Notes: generated by a model not told the origin, from the sequence alone. A DNA stretch of 64,000 bases from Semisulcospira habei (GCA_036245525.1 BTPG01000004.1:45829982-45893981), one strand, 5' to 3'. Counted from the stretch's first letter, positions 1 to 10,509 are shown. Program-made: numbers and translations.

Positions 1-13
1 AGAAGAAAAGGGA

Positions 14-288
<275 letters not shown>

Positions 289-654
289 GTAATACTGGAG
301 TAATCGTATGATTAAAAACGTATTGGGGTGACGAGAACAAAACAACTTTCGGGATGCCAGGACATTTTATTCGAGGAAGGCAATCCAACAAATGCTGATA
401 ATCTTCCTGTTTTCGCGGCCACATTTCCCCCCCGTCCTTTGTTGGTGACCTTCAGATCGGTCGAGGTAAAGGCTTTGAAGGCAAAATGCATGTCGACGTT
501 TATGGACTCTTTGTTAATTTTGCATATTACTTCCAGGACAAAATCAATATTTGTCTTCACATAAACTTCTTTGTACTGTGGAAACAAATTTTCCCTTGTG
601 TTTTGTAGACTTAGCCTCCTATGGTTTTCTCAATCACAGGATGCATTTGGGCAG
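289..654. other. Unannotated stretch, no gene seen
   Basis: Short open frames occur on both strands (for example 328-564 plus and 312-587 minus), but they overlap each other and show no family motif. I see no repeat with a second copy in this window. Confidence 0.5.
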
Positions 655-710
655 TTTAACTCATTCGCGGCCAGCCGCATCCGGATGCGGCTGGCCGCGA
701 ATGAGTTAAA
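655..710. mobile_element. PalE: perfect 56 bp palindrome with TTAA ends
   Basis: Two 28 bp arms pair perfectly with no loop. The ends read TTTAACTCATTCGCGG and its complement, so TTAA lies at both termini (656-659 and 706-709). The sequence fits a minimal TTAA-flanked, piggyBac-like MITE; assignment to that superfamily is inference. A second, less regular copy is at 14051-14122. A PalC hairpin starts six bases downstream. Confidence 0.75.
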
Positions 711-715
711 CTCAA

Positions 716-781
716 CAAGAGGCGTAGGTTCACATGAGCCTCTGCAATTGCAGAGGCTCATGAGGATCCACGCCTCTTGCA
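716..781. mobile_element. PalC hairpin
   Basis: The stem runs from CAAGAGGCGTAGG to CCACGCCTCTTG around the centre CTGCAATTGCAG. It lies almost directly against the PalE palindrome, so the two look like a compound insertion. Confidence 0.8.
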
Positions 782-1557
782 GATGGAAAGTTATAGTTCT
801 AGCCGATGACATTTTAGAACTCATCAGTTTTGTGCCGCGTAAATTGTTTTCCCAATAATTGTTTCTCAGTCTTGTGACGAAGGACTCTATCCGGACAAGC
901 AGGGCCGGGCTCATTGCCTTTTGGCATGTAGAGCTCTTGTATTTTGCGGGACTTGCCACCAGTGGAGAGGGAAAATTAGCTGGATGATGCTCAGGCTGTC
1001 AGTTCTGCTATAGGGTCTGATAGTGACAGTGTGCTGCCTACTTTTGGAAGAAACGTTCTCTTTTTAGTTACCTTACGCAGTGAGCAAATAGTCTTCGGAT
1101 CTTCGTTGCTAGGCCTTAGCTCGTGCTAACTGTAAATGCGCCCAGCCTACTGTCTTTGACCTGATTTAGGAAGAACTGCTTATCAGAGACATTTAGGTAG
1201 TGCAGCTCCACCGTGCCCCGTACTGTCGTCCCAATTCCATTATACAAACAGTAGTTGTACGTTTCTTTCGCTGAATGTCTTCCTGCGTCGCTGTATATTA
1301 TTTTTATTATCTCTTTTCAAGTTTAGTTCGTCGGTCAAAGACTTTTGGCGAAAAGCAGGAGGACTTGGATGATGATTACATTTTCCAAACCTAGCACCTG
1401 CCTTGCCTCTCATGACCCCACAATCGAACTTTACAGGACGCTGGCGAGCAATTTTGTCAGCGTTGAAGAAACCGTACAGCATCGTACACCGGTATTCAGA
1501 CACACAGATTGATTTTAATCCCTTTACTGCAGATAAAACAAAGAATGCACACACATG
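782..1557. other. Unannotated stretch, no gene seen
   Basis: Mixed-composition DNA. The longest open frame (1240-1560, minus) shows no recognisable domain and runs into the PalC hairpin. I see no coding or repeat signal that I can name. Confidence 0.5.
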
Positions 1558-1621
1558 CAAGAGGTATAGATCCTCATGAGCCCCCGCAGATGCGGGGGCT
1601 CATGAGGATCTATACCTCCTG
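1558..1621. mobile_element. PalC hairpin
   Basis: The arms are almost perfect. The stem carries GGTATAG on the left and CTATACC on the right, where most copies have GGCATAG and CTATGCC, so the base pair changed as a unit. Confidence 0.85.
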
Positions 1622-2286
1622 TCGAAGCTACTATGTATCCAGGCTCCTTTGACGGAGTGGATCTTTGCCGCTGAATTTACAATAATTTCAGAAAGAGTCT
1701 GCTTCCTCTGCCAGTCAATGGGTTACGTCTTTGCATTTGAAAGGATTGTGTCCATGTGATTCCCGCATGATAATCTCTCTCTCGAGCTGTCAATTACGTG
1801 TAGTAATTTCATTTTTGGTGTGTGGGATTCAGCAATGTTTGAGTTGAAAATACTTCACCGTACGCGTGCAGAATCGGTTTCGTTGTAAGGAGTTTAACGG
1901 GAACATGTAGCGTTGACCGTTGAGGACGCAGTGTAAAATGACAAATGTCAGAGCGTCGACTTTGTTGTTTGTTTCCAGTCACGAGTGCACAAGCACTGCT
2001 TAAGATTTGTTGGAGAGTTAGGGGTGGGGGTGGGGTGTGTGTGTGTGGGGGGGGGGAGGGAGGGGGGGGGCTGAAGTGCATTTTGACAACCAGCTGCGTC
2101 GTTTCATTTCAGGAATTTTTCACTATCGGACTTTTTTGTATATATGTGTTGATAATTAAAGACGATTTGATGACTTTAATTGATACTGCCCTCTCCTCCC
2201 CCAACCCTCGCTCTCCCACCCCTCGCTTCCCCTCCCCCTCCCTGGCTCCCCTCCCCCCCCCCATTTGCTTTTTATTGCACCCCGAC
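1622..2286. other. Unannotated stretch with G-rich and C-rich low-complexity runs
   Basis: Contains a G/TG-rich run at about 2022-2070 and a C/T-rich run at about 2190-2265. No gene or named repeat is visible. Confidence 0.5.
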
Positions 2287-2742
2287 GGCCTCCGGCGTAC
2301 AATGGTTCCTTTGACCTCCCTCAGGCCTACAAGGGTCCGTTTAGCAAGCCCCTGCTACCAAAACGTAGTTGTTTTCATTCTTTCACTATTTTCGTCAAAT
2401 CAAGAGGAAATCTTCCGACATGGATCAAGCCAGACATGAATAACATCAAAGAAAAATACATTTATATGCCCGCCTGCATAATAGACTTACGACGTGACTT
2501 TAAATCTTCCATGACGCCGTCTCCAGTAGTGTCCTTGTTGTTTCAAACAACACTAAGTAACTTTGTGCTTGAGAACGTTTTGATGATCTTTTATAGAACA
2601 AAACTGGCATCCAAGACGCGTCATAAAGAGGGCTACAAGACGTCCGCCATTAGTCGCTACAAGGGTTTTTGTAGCGAGGTCACAAGGTTGGGTCTGCGTT
2701 AATAAAGATTGGTCGTGTGGCGTAGGAATGAAAACAAAATTA
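2287..2742 (+). mobile_element. PalG foldback element, right half only
   Basis: Begins GTACAATGGTTCC, runs through TACAAGGGTCCGT and ends near GATGAAAACAAAA. It matches the right arm of the complete foldbacks at 35272-37272 over more than 400 bp, but the mirror-image left arm is missing. The embedded open frame is not a gene because the other copies do not preserve it. Confidence 0.7.
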
Positions 2743-2899
2743 TTTACTCTTGCCAATACTGACATCACCTCACCCGGCGGTTGCGAATCGAGGGAGACAG
2801 ACAGTGTGACCTCACCCTGAGATCGAATCTTGTAAAAAATCGGACCCAACACGCGGTCGTTTTTTCCCGAGCTATCATACTGTATGAAAATACTATACT

Positions 2900-2952
2900 A
2901 ACGCTTTCGCTGTCCATCGCTTCTAAAAGCGTTAACGACAGCCAAAGGGTAT
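2900..2952. mobile_element. PalA remnant
   Basis: Decayed copy. Only the right terminus GACAGCCAAAGGGT and part of the left arm are recognisable. Confidence 0.5.
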
Positions 2953-2996
2953 AATGATAAGATATGCCACGAAGTCGGAATCATCGGGACCTCTTA

Positions 2997-3050
2997 CCCA
3001 ATGCGCAAAAGGCCATCGGGCCGACGTCAGCCGCTCTTTGCGCACTGGGT
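2997..3050. mobile_element. PalD, truncated copy
   Basis: Left arm CAATGCGCAAAAGGCCATCG is followed by a shortened right arm ending GCGCACTGGGT. PalD has no TTAA termini and is GC-rich in its centre. Confidence 0.65.
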
Positions 3051-3308
3051 ACTGTGCGTGGCGGTGTATGCTGGGACAACTCCTTCGTTTTAAAGGCAAA
3101 GCAGTTGTCCCCCTTTACAATGACACATTACGGTAAGTATATTCAAACAAACATTATTTGCTCTCGGAATTTCAAAAAAAAAGAAGATTAAATTGTTGCT
3201 TCAGTGTTCTTGAAGTTCTGGAAGCTGCTTTAGGTTGTGCGCTTGCTGAGCTTGGAAGAGACTGTTGACGATCGCTATGACGCTATTTTGACTGTCGTAG
3301 CTAATAAA

Positions 3309-3407
3309 CTGACGAGCAAAGAATTGCGACATTTTGGGAATCACCGGAAACAGCACTTGAGCGTTTCCGATGATTCCAAAAAATGTTGCATTTCTTTTGC
3401 TCGTCAG
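3309..3407. repeat. PalN: imperfect 99 bp hairpin
   Basis: Arms CTGACGAGCAAAG and CTTTTGCTCGTCAG flank inner arms with GGGAATCACCGGAAAC and GTTTCCGATGATTCC. I see one copy only, so mobility is not shown. Confidence 0.6.
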
Positions 3408-3518
3408 TATGTTATGTTGTGTAATTTCGTTTGTCGTAATTAGGACACATGGCATTTTTGTTGTTAATAGTAACATAAACAATGAAATTTCGTTGTGGAA
3501 CTTTCTTTTGAATTTCGC

Positions 3519-3609
3519 TTAACCCTTTCGCCGTCGGTAGCGGCTTTAGTCGCGATGATTCCAACAGAAATCATCGCAGCTAAAACCGCTACCGACAGCC
3601 AAAAGGGTG
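3519..3609. mobile_element. PalA element
   Basis: Starts TTAACCCTTTCGCCGTCGG and ends CCGACAGCCAAAAGGGT. The right TTAA has decayed to TGAA. The last bases of this copy are included in the tandem duplication that follows. Confidence 0.8.
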
Positions 3610-3898
3610 AACAATTATATAAGAAAGTTGCATTAAGAGCAGACTTGTGTTCGGTGCATTGAATAGACTCTCCTTGTTAGCCAGTAGTTAAAGAAACATT
3701 TGGATAGCACAGGCCATGGTTCAGAAACATACACATCACATGAGGCCAAAAAGGTTAACAATTATATAAGAAAGTTGCATTAACAACAGACTTGTGTTCG
3801 GTGCATTGAATAGACTCTCCTTTTACGTAGCCAGTAGTTAAAAAAAAACACATTTGGATAGCACAGGCCATGGTTCAGAAACATACACATCACATGAA
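3597..3898 (+). repeat. Two-copy tandem duplication, 147 bp period
   Basis: The segment from ACAATTATATAAG at 3611 recurs at 3758 with few differences, through CACATCACATGA. The sequence before the second unit (GGCCAAAAAGGTTAAC) resembles the end of the upstream PalA, so the duplicated unit probably includes the PalA terminus. No coding function is seen. Confidence 0.85.
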
Positions 3899-4039
3899 AG
3901 TGATACAGCACGAACTGTCCTGGTGTATAGGTTTTAGGCCGGTGGCCCAACCAGCTCAGCAATACTCCTACGCGAGTTAACTCCTTCAAAGTCGGTGAAC
4001 GCTGCCTGCTGTTTGTGAAATCTGTGTTAATTCAAAGCG

Positions 4040-4228
4040 AAAGAGATCCGGCCGTTCAAGGAACATGGGTACACGTTGGTGTCAGCAAGAGGCATGGATC
4101 CTCGAGTCCCCGCAACAGCCAAAGAGATCCGGCCGTTCAAGGAACATGGGTACACGTTGGTGTCAGCAAGAGGCATGGATCCTCGAGTCCCCGCAACAGC
4201 GGCTCATGAGGATCTATGCCTCTTGCAG
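4040..4228. mobile_element. PalC with internal 81 bp tandem duplication
   Basis: The left flank and left arm are present twice (4040-4120 and 4121-4201), followed by one right arm ending CTATGCCTCTTGCAG. Only the second left arm can pair with the right arm. A plus-strand frame here repeats a peptide twice, but it only reflects the duplication. Confidence 0.85.
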
Positions 4229-4381
4229 TTGGATTGCGAAGTCCTTTGACAGGGTTTTTTTTTTTTTTTTTTTTTTACGGAGGATATATCCGTAAATCCG
4301 CAAACAGTAAATTAAATCCCGGACAAACAGTAAATTAAAGCCCGGACAACCATGCGATTGAGCATGGAGTGTCCGATCTTT

Positions 4382-4570
4382 TTAACTCATTCAGCTCGAC
4401 GGCTGTATTTCCCAAATTTGGAGGCGTCATCTAATGACTCTGCATAAACCATGATAATTCAAGGGCAGTGCCAGATTAGCTTGGCGCCGACAGGCGCCAA
4501 GCTACTCTGGCACTACCCTTGAATTATCATGGTCGACCCATCTCCTGCTGTAGTGCGTCACGGCGTGCAG
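4382..4570. mobile_element. PalB1 element, right flank interrupted
   Basis: TTAA at 4382-4385 opens the element. The hairpin at 4449-4532 has arms CCATGATAATTC and GAATTATCATGG around GGCGCC-GACA-GGCGCC. The right flank stops near 4570, where PalM-like sequence (GCAGTTTTGACCTG) begins. Confidence 0.8.
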
Positions 4571-4845
4571 TTTTGACCTGCTTCTGATTTCCAAACAACC
4601 AGACGGTAACTAGTTCCCACGCAAGAGTCGCGGTGAGAGGTCGTAACTCGTGAAGGGGTCGTAACTCGTGAAGGATTCCTGGGCCTGTGGCTAAATTGAC
4701 AGCTCTGTTTATCTTTCCATTTAATTTGTGAGTAGTAATCACTACACGATGCGTACTATTTCGTGTAGTCACCTCGGAGTAAACGGGTTTATCCCTTTGT
4801 GGTTTGTGTGTGCATCAGCAGTTTATTTTTTCAGTTGAATTTTCT

Positions 4846-4943
4846 TTTCGTTATGGGTAGTGGTTTTTGTCGCGATGATTCCTACAAAAACCATCGCGAC
4901 AAAAAAAACAAAAACAAACCCGCTTCCGACAACCAAAGGGTTG
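4846..4943. mobile_element. PalA element with A-rich expansion
   Basis: GTCGCGATGATTCC and CATCGCGAC are intact. The right arm contains an inserted A-rich stretch before CTTCCGACAACCAAAGGGTT. Confidence 0.7.
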
Positions 4944-5005
4944 ATGGAAATATGATCATTCCATGAAGATAAAATAGTTTGTGCGGAGTCATTAGTTGTC
5001 TTTGT

Positions 5006-5006
5006 T

Positions 5007-5090
<84 letters not shown>
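5006..5090. repeat. (TCTG)n then (TC)n microsatellite
   Basis: About 58 bp of TCTG repeats pass directly into about 26 bp of TC repeats. Confidence 0.95.
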
Positions 5091-5091
<1 letters not shown>

Positions 5092-5213
5092 CCGCCGTGT
5101 TGGTTTTTATGATGAGAACAATAGCGGTTTTATGTACAAAATCCTTTATACTTTTTATATTTGCTGTAGTATAGTTTTAAGCGAAAGAATGTATGTGTAC
5201 ATGATATACTGAT

Positions 5214-5231
5214 GTGTGTGTATGTGTGTGT

Positions 5232-5285
<54 letters not shown>
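5214..5285. repeat. (TG)n microsatellite
   Basis: TG dinucleotides with a few interruptions near the left end. Confidence 0.95.
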
Positions 5286-5439
5286 AGGGTTGTGCAGGCT
5301 TGGCTTGGCGCCTGTAGGCTACAAGCTAATCTGGCACAAGCCTGTGCACGCGGCAATTGCACACCGGCGCGCGTGTGTGTGTGTGTATGTTATTTTGTTT
5401 TGTAGTGTGTAGCAAGGACAAGAATGAAAACAGGTCTGC

Positions 5440-5499
5440 GCACCTATTCTTTTATCCTTGGAAAATAAAGTTTCATTTCATTTCATTTCATTTCATTTC

Positions 5500-5531
<32 letters not shown>
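5440..5531 (+). mobile_element. LINE-like 3' tail with (ATTTC)n and (TC)n
   Basis: CTTGGAAAATAAAG is followed by repeats of TTTCA and then TC. The end of the CR1/L2-like LINE at 58321-58362 has the same layout (TTGGAAAATAAAG then TTCATTG repeats). It is probably a severely 5'-truncated insertion. Confidence 0.5.
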
Positions 5532-5535
<4 letters not shown>

Positions 5536-5564
5536 CTCTCCGTCACTCTATGTGCGTGCTCCCC

Positions 5565-5942
5565 CACCCGGGTCTGCCCTGAGGGACTTGGGTGGGGTTA
5601 GGTATTTTTTAGTTCCCAGGGTCACCCTGGTCAGCCCCACAGGGTGGGTTTTTCTCTCTATTCTGGGGCATGCGTTTCTTTCTATCCTTTGTCCATTCAC
5701 CTGTATTTGCCTTTTTAAAACTCTCCCTACTGTCTGCACTGCCTGTAGCTCTTGATATTGGATGTGTGTTGCTAAATGGTCTTAGCTTTATTTAGGCCCC
5801 ATGTTGTAGGTTTATTTAACGTATTTGACCGGCTGGCGACATACATTCAATTTTCTGTTTAGTTTTTTTTCACAAGCAGTGCTGGCACGTCCTGAGAAAG
5901 CCTTGTTGCTGTCGGGACGTTAAGCAATGTACAATCAATCTA
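5565..5942 (+). mobile_element. Repeat J, copy 1 (retroelement-like 3' end)
   Basis: About 380 bp almost identical to 34875-35271, with a diverged inverted copy at 18151-18612. It ends GGGACGTTAAGCAATGTAC and then AATC repeats, the layout of a LINE or SINE 3' end. It has no open frame of note. The parent element is not identified. Confidence 0.8.
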
Positions 5943-6258
5943 TGTGCGTGCATTCGTGCGTGCGTGTTTGTGCATGGGTACACAAATGAATGTGCTGTGT
6001 AATTTGAAGCGTCAGCGATTGTCGAAATCTACGATGGAGAATAGACATCTCCATCATAACACTTGCCGTTTAGCAGTCAATACGCTGCGCCAAAGACTGC
6101 ACATGTTTGGCGCCACAGAATTGAAATCACCTTTGTTGTACCGACCAGTTTGTTTGCGTTAATGTGAAGAGGAAGACAGAAAGTAAAACATCGACATTTT
6201 ATGGTCACTTTTGCTAGTTGTGTCTCCATTTTATTACTGTCACCACCGTTCCAGCAGA

Positions 6259-6365
6259 CACTGATCACTGATCACTGATCACTGATCACTGATCACTGCC
6301 TCATATTACTATTGTTATTATTATTATTGTTGTTGTTATCATTAATCATGATCATCATCATCATG
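6259..6365. repeat. (ACTGATC)n and AT-rich trinucleotide repeats
   Basis: Five ACTGATC units up to about 6297 are followed by ATT/GTT and ATC-type repeats. Confidence 0.9.
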
Positions 6366-6395
6366 AACATCATAATCGACAATATTGTTCTCATT

Positions 6396-6605
6396 TTAAC
6401 CCATTTCGCCCAGACGCAGCACAGCAGCAGATGGTTCGACCATGATAATTTAAGGGTAGTGCCAGATTAGCTTGGCGCCTGATGGCGCCAAGCAAATCTG
6501 GCACTACTCTTAAATTATCATGGTCGATCAGTCTCCTGCAACTGGTACATAACTGTTATGTGACACCTCAAAAATGTGTTACGGCCGTGAGGCTAAATGG
6601 GTTAA
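6396..6605. mobile_element. PalB1 element, complete, 210 bp
   Basis: TTAA lies at both ends (6396-6399 and 6602-6605) with termini TTAACCCATTTCGCCC and GAGGCTAAATGGGTTAA. The hairpin (6437-6526) has TTTAAG on the left and CTTAAA on the right, a paired change from the family CAAG/CTTG form, with the loop TGAT between GGCGCC half-sites. Confidence 0.85.
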
Positions 6606-6851
6606 ACTGATTTTTAAAAAAAATCTAAATTGACGAAGTATTGTCGCACGGCGTGTAAAATCTTTGTTATCCGTGTTTGAACAGGACTTAGAAACTACAT
6701 GCATTTATTCTGAATTATTTTTGCTCGTATTAACTCAAATGTGTATCACCGTATTTGCAAAATTCCTTTCCTCGTCCTTTGGAATTAATTTATTTCAATT
6801 GTTTTAGCACTGACAGAACATTTCAAGATATTGTATTTATGATTCTGGCTC

Positions 6852-6907
6852 GTTGGCTGTCGGTAGCGGCTTTTGTCAAAGAACTGTTACCGACAGTCAA
6901 AGGGTTA
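6852..6907. mobile_element. PalA with central deletion
   Basis: GGCTGTCGGTAGCGGCTTTT joins directly to a right arm reading TACCGACAGTCAAAGGGTTAA. The middle part with the GCGATGATT stem is missing. Confidence 0.7.
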
Positions 6908-7066
6908 ATAGTAGTTGAGGAGACTGCCAGTGCCACTGGTCGATCATGCACATTTCTCTCCCCTGACAGTGCTATAACTTACTTTACTTTGTAACCCTCC
7001 GTTAATAGTAGTTGTTCTCACACATGTGCGCACGCTTTAATTTATTGACAGTCTTGGTTAATGTTG

Positions 7067-7277
7067 TTAACCCCCTCAGTGCCAGCGAACGAAGAGTGTG
7101 ACGTTTGAACCACCGAATTCAGCGCCGAATAGCCCTGCCCGCCTGAAATACTCGGATATAAATGGGACAACAAGAGGCGAAGAATATCATGAGCCCCCGC
7201 TGATGCGGGAGCTCATGATGTTCTTTGCCTCTTGCAGGTGGGTGGTGTTCGCATTTTTCCTGCAGTGAAGGGGTTAA
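7067..7277. mobile_element. PalC element, complete, 211 bp
   Basis: TTAA lies at both ends; termini read TTAACCCCCTCAGTGCC and GCAGTGAAGGGGTTAA. The hairpin lies at 7171-7236. This copy shows that PalC belongs to the same TTAA-flanked group as PalA and PalB. Confidence 0.85.
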
Positions 7278-7612
7278 ATACGCCAGTGAATGTACATTCT
7301 GCACCAACCGTGTAGACCATAGAGGTCTTTTTCATATCGAATGTTAACCGACGGTTTTTTTGTCTGTATAAAAATCAGCCTGTCATATCACAATCTACAG
7401 GGCTCAGTGTATAGCTGATCACGACCGACTATTGTCTTGTTCAAACTTACAGACCCGAAATGCTTCATGTTCATATTAATCCGTGCTCTGCTTTCACTGT
7501 GTATATGATTGTTCTCGTGGCTTGTCTCGTGCACGGAACGAGAAATCTAAACTGGTTAGCTCCTCTAACAGACCCGTTACGCTCTTTGTATGGATGGTAC
7601 TTAAATGAGAGG

Positions 7613-7704
7613 TTAACCCTTTGGCTGTCGGTAGCGCTTTTTGTCGAGGTGATTCTTGCCGGAATCACCTCGACAAGAAGAGCTACCGACAACCAAAGGG
7701 TTAA
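7613..7704. mobile_element. PalA element, complete, 92 bp
   Basis: TTAACCCTTTGGCTGTCGG to CAACCAAAGGGTTAA. The inner stem reads GAGGTGATTC and GAATCACCTC where most copies have GCGATGATTC and GAATCATCGC, so both sides changed together. Open frames running through it on both strands are by-products of the palindrome. Confidence 0.9.
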
Positions 7705-7860
7705 GGGCAGCTGTCAGAGAACCGAACTTGTATAGCTTTTCTCGTCCTTTGTTTAATTGTCGGCGAAATATCTCTCCTATTATAGATCATACCAAGGTTT
7801 CCTGTCCGACATAAATGTGACGCTTTGTCCACTCGCATATTCGTATGCACCATCACGTCT

Positions 7861-8099
7861 TTAACCCGCTTAACACCAAGGCCGCAATTTCCAGATTTTG
7901 TCTTGGTAATAACGACTGTGTACCAGTTGCAGGAGATGAATCGACCATGATAATTCAAGGGTACTGCCAGATGAGCATGGCGCCTACAGGCGCCAAGCTC
8001 ATCTGGCACAACCCTTGAATTATCATGGTCGATCGATCTCCTTGAATTATTATGGTCGGTCCATCTCGTGCTGTAGTGCGTCAGGGCTAAATGGGTTAA
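7861..8099. mobile_element. PalB1 element with duplicated right arm segment
   Basis: TTAA at both ends. The hairpin (7942-8021) has paired GATGAGC and GCTCATC instead of GATTAGC and GCTAATC. A partial second right arm (CTTGAATTATTATGGTCGG and flank) follows at about 8032-8072 and explains the 239 bp length. Confidence 0.8.
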
Positions 8100-8269
8100 T
8101 TCTATTACTTCACCCAACACGCATTACGTTGACAAATATTGCGGTGACTGACTTTCTGTGTGGGTCTTCGAGACACGGTGGCGAGCAGAGATCAGCCCCA
8201 TGTTCTCGCGCACCAGTTTACCGCAGAATCTGACTCGTATGTCGCGCAGGCAGGTCTCTGGCTCTCTGT

Positions 8270-8320
8270 TGAGCAAAAGGTCCTCTGGTCGACGTCAGCC
8301 TACTCTTGTCCGCGCGCAAC
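8270..8320. mobile_element. PalD remnant
   Basis: GAGCAAAAGGTCCTCTGGTC followed by GACGTCAGCC resembles a decayed PalD left arm. Confidence 0.4.
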
Positions 8321-8472
8321 CTAACACGAACCAACTAAAGCTGACGTTGGCACGGGAAAGCTTTTGCTTAGGGCGCGGTTTCCCCCCCCCCCCCCCCCCA
8401 CTCTTCTTCTGTGAGCTATGTAAGTTCAGCTGGACACTATGAGGGAACGCGGATAGCTGACGCATTGTGAAT

Positions 8473-8538
8473 GTACCCAATAGGCAGAAGACATTGGGGC
8501 CGAGGTGAGTCTTACCGCGGCCGACCTCGGCCGAGGAT
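8473..8538. mobile_element. PalD remnant
   Basis: ACCCAATAGGCAGAAG, GGGGCCGAGGT and GGCCGACCTCGGCC form a degenerate PalD-like hairpin. Confidence 0.4.
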
Positions 8539-8701
8539 CTTTGCTTACTAGATATGGCTTTTGCAGCTACCGCGGCGATCTGCTGATTCTGACGTGCATT
8601 GCCTCTGTCCTTGCAGTCTCAGATCCAGAGGGTCGCTTTGTAAGCGCTGCTCTGATTGGCGGACAAGTAGGCGCACAGATGAATTATTGCACATACTGGT
8701 T

Positions 8702-9086
8702 GAATAATTATTACACGTACTAATTGAATTATTATTAGTACACGTACTATGTTAATTATTACAACACGTACTAGTTATTATTATTACACGTACTATGTTA
8801 ATTATTACAACACGTACTGAGTTATTATTATTACACGTACTATGTTAATTATTACAACACGTACTGAGTTATTATTATTACACGTACTATGTTAATTATT
8901 ACAACACGTACTGAGTTATTATTATTACACGTACTATGTTAATTATTACAACACGTACTGAGTTATTATTATTACACGTACTATGTTAATTATTACAACA
9001 CGTACTGAGTTATTATTATTACACTACTATGCTAATTATTACAACACGTACTGAGTTATTATTACACGTACTAATTGAACTAATAC
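8702..9086. repeat. 47 bp AT-rich minisatellite
   Basis: About seven units of 47 bp, each with ACTGAGTTATTATTATTAC and CACGTACTATGTTAATTATT. The middle units are nearly identical, while the outer units are shortened or diverged. Each unit carries CACGTAC twice. No coding potential. Confidence 0.95.
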
Positions 9087-9185
9087 ATTTACTAATTCCG
9101 CCAAGTGGATCGATGTCTGGACGCGGATTGGCTGATGTAGTACACGTACTAGTGAAGTAGTACGTGCACTGTTTATTTACTTATA

Positions 9186-9243
9186 AGTATGGCCAACGAT
9201 ACTCTGCTGGCTCAAGTATGGCCAACGATACTCTGCTGGCTCA
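9186..9243 (+). repeat. 29 bp perfect direct repeat
   Basis: The unit AAGTATGGCCAACGATACTC plus TGCTGGCTC occurs twice without a gap, a very recent tandem duplication. Confidence 0.9.
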
Positions 9244-9376
9244 GAACTAAACCAGCAGTCAGCACGCCCTACACACCCTCTTGGTCTGCTTATACACAAC
9301 TAACGCAATGTGTTTGTTTTGTTTCCTGGTCCTGTTGTCATGTTCACTCTCATGTTCAGAGCACGCCTTAATTCTG

Positions 9377-9442
9377 CAAGATGCATAGATCCTCATGAGC
9401 TCCTGCAGGCAGCGTGGGCTCATGATGATCTGTGTCCCTTGC
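9377..9442. mobile_element. PalC hairpin, diverged
   Basis: Left arm CAAGATGCATAGATCCTCAT; right arm diverged to GATGATCTGTGTCCCTTG. Several stem mismatches indicate an old copy. Confidence 0.7.
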
Positions 9443-9762
9443 TGGACCAATTTACATCCGTGTTCCTCAAATTGATTTGGTATTCAGACGTTCAGTTACG
9501 ACTTACTGTTTTGTTGACTTCGCTTGTGTTGTTAGTGTTAATTGATTGTACAGCCAAATCGGAAGGAAAATCTGACATCATGTTTTGGCATTGTGTGAAA
9601 ACTGTTATGGTTCTGTATCTTTGATGAAATAAATGTTTTGTTGGAATTAAAACTCTGGTTTGAAATTATTTTTTACGGATGCGTGTATATGGCAGAATGG
9701 AGCTTCACTCCGGCGAGTTGTATATTTGGCGAGTGGTGAGAGTCTTCAGTTGACACACGCGT

Positions 9763-9845
9763 CTTCTCCCGTCCCCCCTCCCCCTAGCCGCCATCCCCCT
9801 CCCCCCCCCGCCCCCTCCCCTCTCCCCCGCCCCCTCCTCCCTCTG
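9763..9845. repeat. C-rich low-complexity tract
   Basis: Runs of C separated by CT or CG. Overlapping proline-rich frames are compositional only. Confidence 0.85.
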
Positions 9846-9944
9846 TGGTTCAGTCTCTCGACCACTATTGAATAGAATTTCAGAATGCAGTCTCCTCAGC
9901 GTTACTGAAACCGGAAAAAGGTGATCGCCATCCAACCGCAAACG

Positions 9945-10002
9945 CATGGAACTTCACGAGTCTCCGCAGTTGCGGGGACCATGAGGATCGATGCGTCTTG
10001 CT
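9945..10002. mobile_element. PalC remnant
   Basis: Shortened stem with TTCACGAGTCTCCGCAG on the left and GAGGATCGATGCGTCTTGC on the right. Confidence 0.55.
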
Positions 10003-10164
10003 GGCCTCGTTTTGTCACCTAGGCGGATTGCGTTCTTCGGGTTTTTGGATTTACAAAGACTCCAGAAACACACTGACCGCGAAGGGACTAAAACCCGCTC
10101 TTCCTTTTCTTTTCTTTTATTTTACGTCACCACCTTTAGTTGCCACATTCCTTCTGCGAATGAA

Positions 10165-10320
10165 GATAAGTAGCGGCTAATCTCTCTGTTTGTTTGTTTG
10201 TCTGTTTTGACAAAGGGTATTTACCCGAAAAATTAATAAATTGTGTTGTACCCGTTTTTCTAAGCGTGTTTCTTTCTCTGTTGGGTACTTTTTTGCATTT
10301 TACACGCTTGGCAGTCACCT
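10165..10320 (+). repeat. Dispersed repeat L
   Basis: Carries TTTACCCGAAAAATTAATAA, CTAAGCGTGTTTCTTTC and GCATTTTACACGCTTGGC. Related segments occur at 11396-11500, 39524-39560, 41380-41475, 59880-59985 and 60400-60545. The element type is unknown. Confidence 0.6.
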
Positions 10321-10339
10321 TTTTGGTCTGGATTTTTTG

Positions 10340-10392
10340 GCCTTTCCAAAGACAGACAGAGCGGGTTTTACCCGCTCTGTCTTTGGAAAGGC
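10340..10392. repeat. Near-perfect hairpin next to repeat L
   Basis: GCCTTTCCAAAGACAGACAG pairs with CTGTCTTTGGAAAGGC around GAGCGGG-TTTTA-CCCGCT. One copy only in the window. Confidence 0.75.
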
Positions 10393-10439
10393 TGCACTAG
10401 GAGTCATTCCCCAACCAGATTCAGGGGTCCATTGCATGA

Positions 10440-10509
10440 GTGAGCTTAGTCTTGGCACCAGCTTTAAGCGGAACACCTTGCTTAGTGGCTGGCGCAGGAC
10501 TAAGCTCAG
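10440..10509. repeat. Inverted repeat with 20-25 bp spacer
   Basis: TGAGCTTAGTCTTGGCACCAG and its near complement CTGGCGCAGGACTAAGCTCA flank a spacer with CTTTAAGCGGAAC. Confidence 0.65.

Noticed and set aside
2265..2702. A 145-codon plus-strand frame
   Set aside because: It lies in the PalG right arm; the frame is broken in the copies at 35506 and 38243.
6755..6994. A 79-codon frame overlapping PalA
   Set aside because: No family motif, and its centre is a PalA with a deletion.
7460..7735. A 91-codon frame with a hydrophobic N-terminus
   Set aside because: Its second half is a PalA element, and an antisense frame of nearly the same length comes from the same palindrome.
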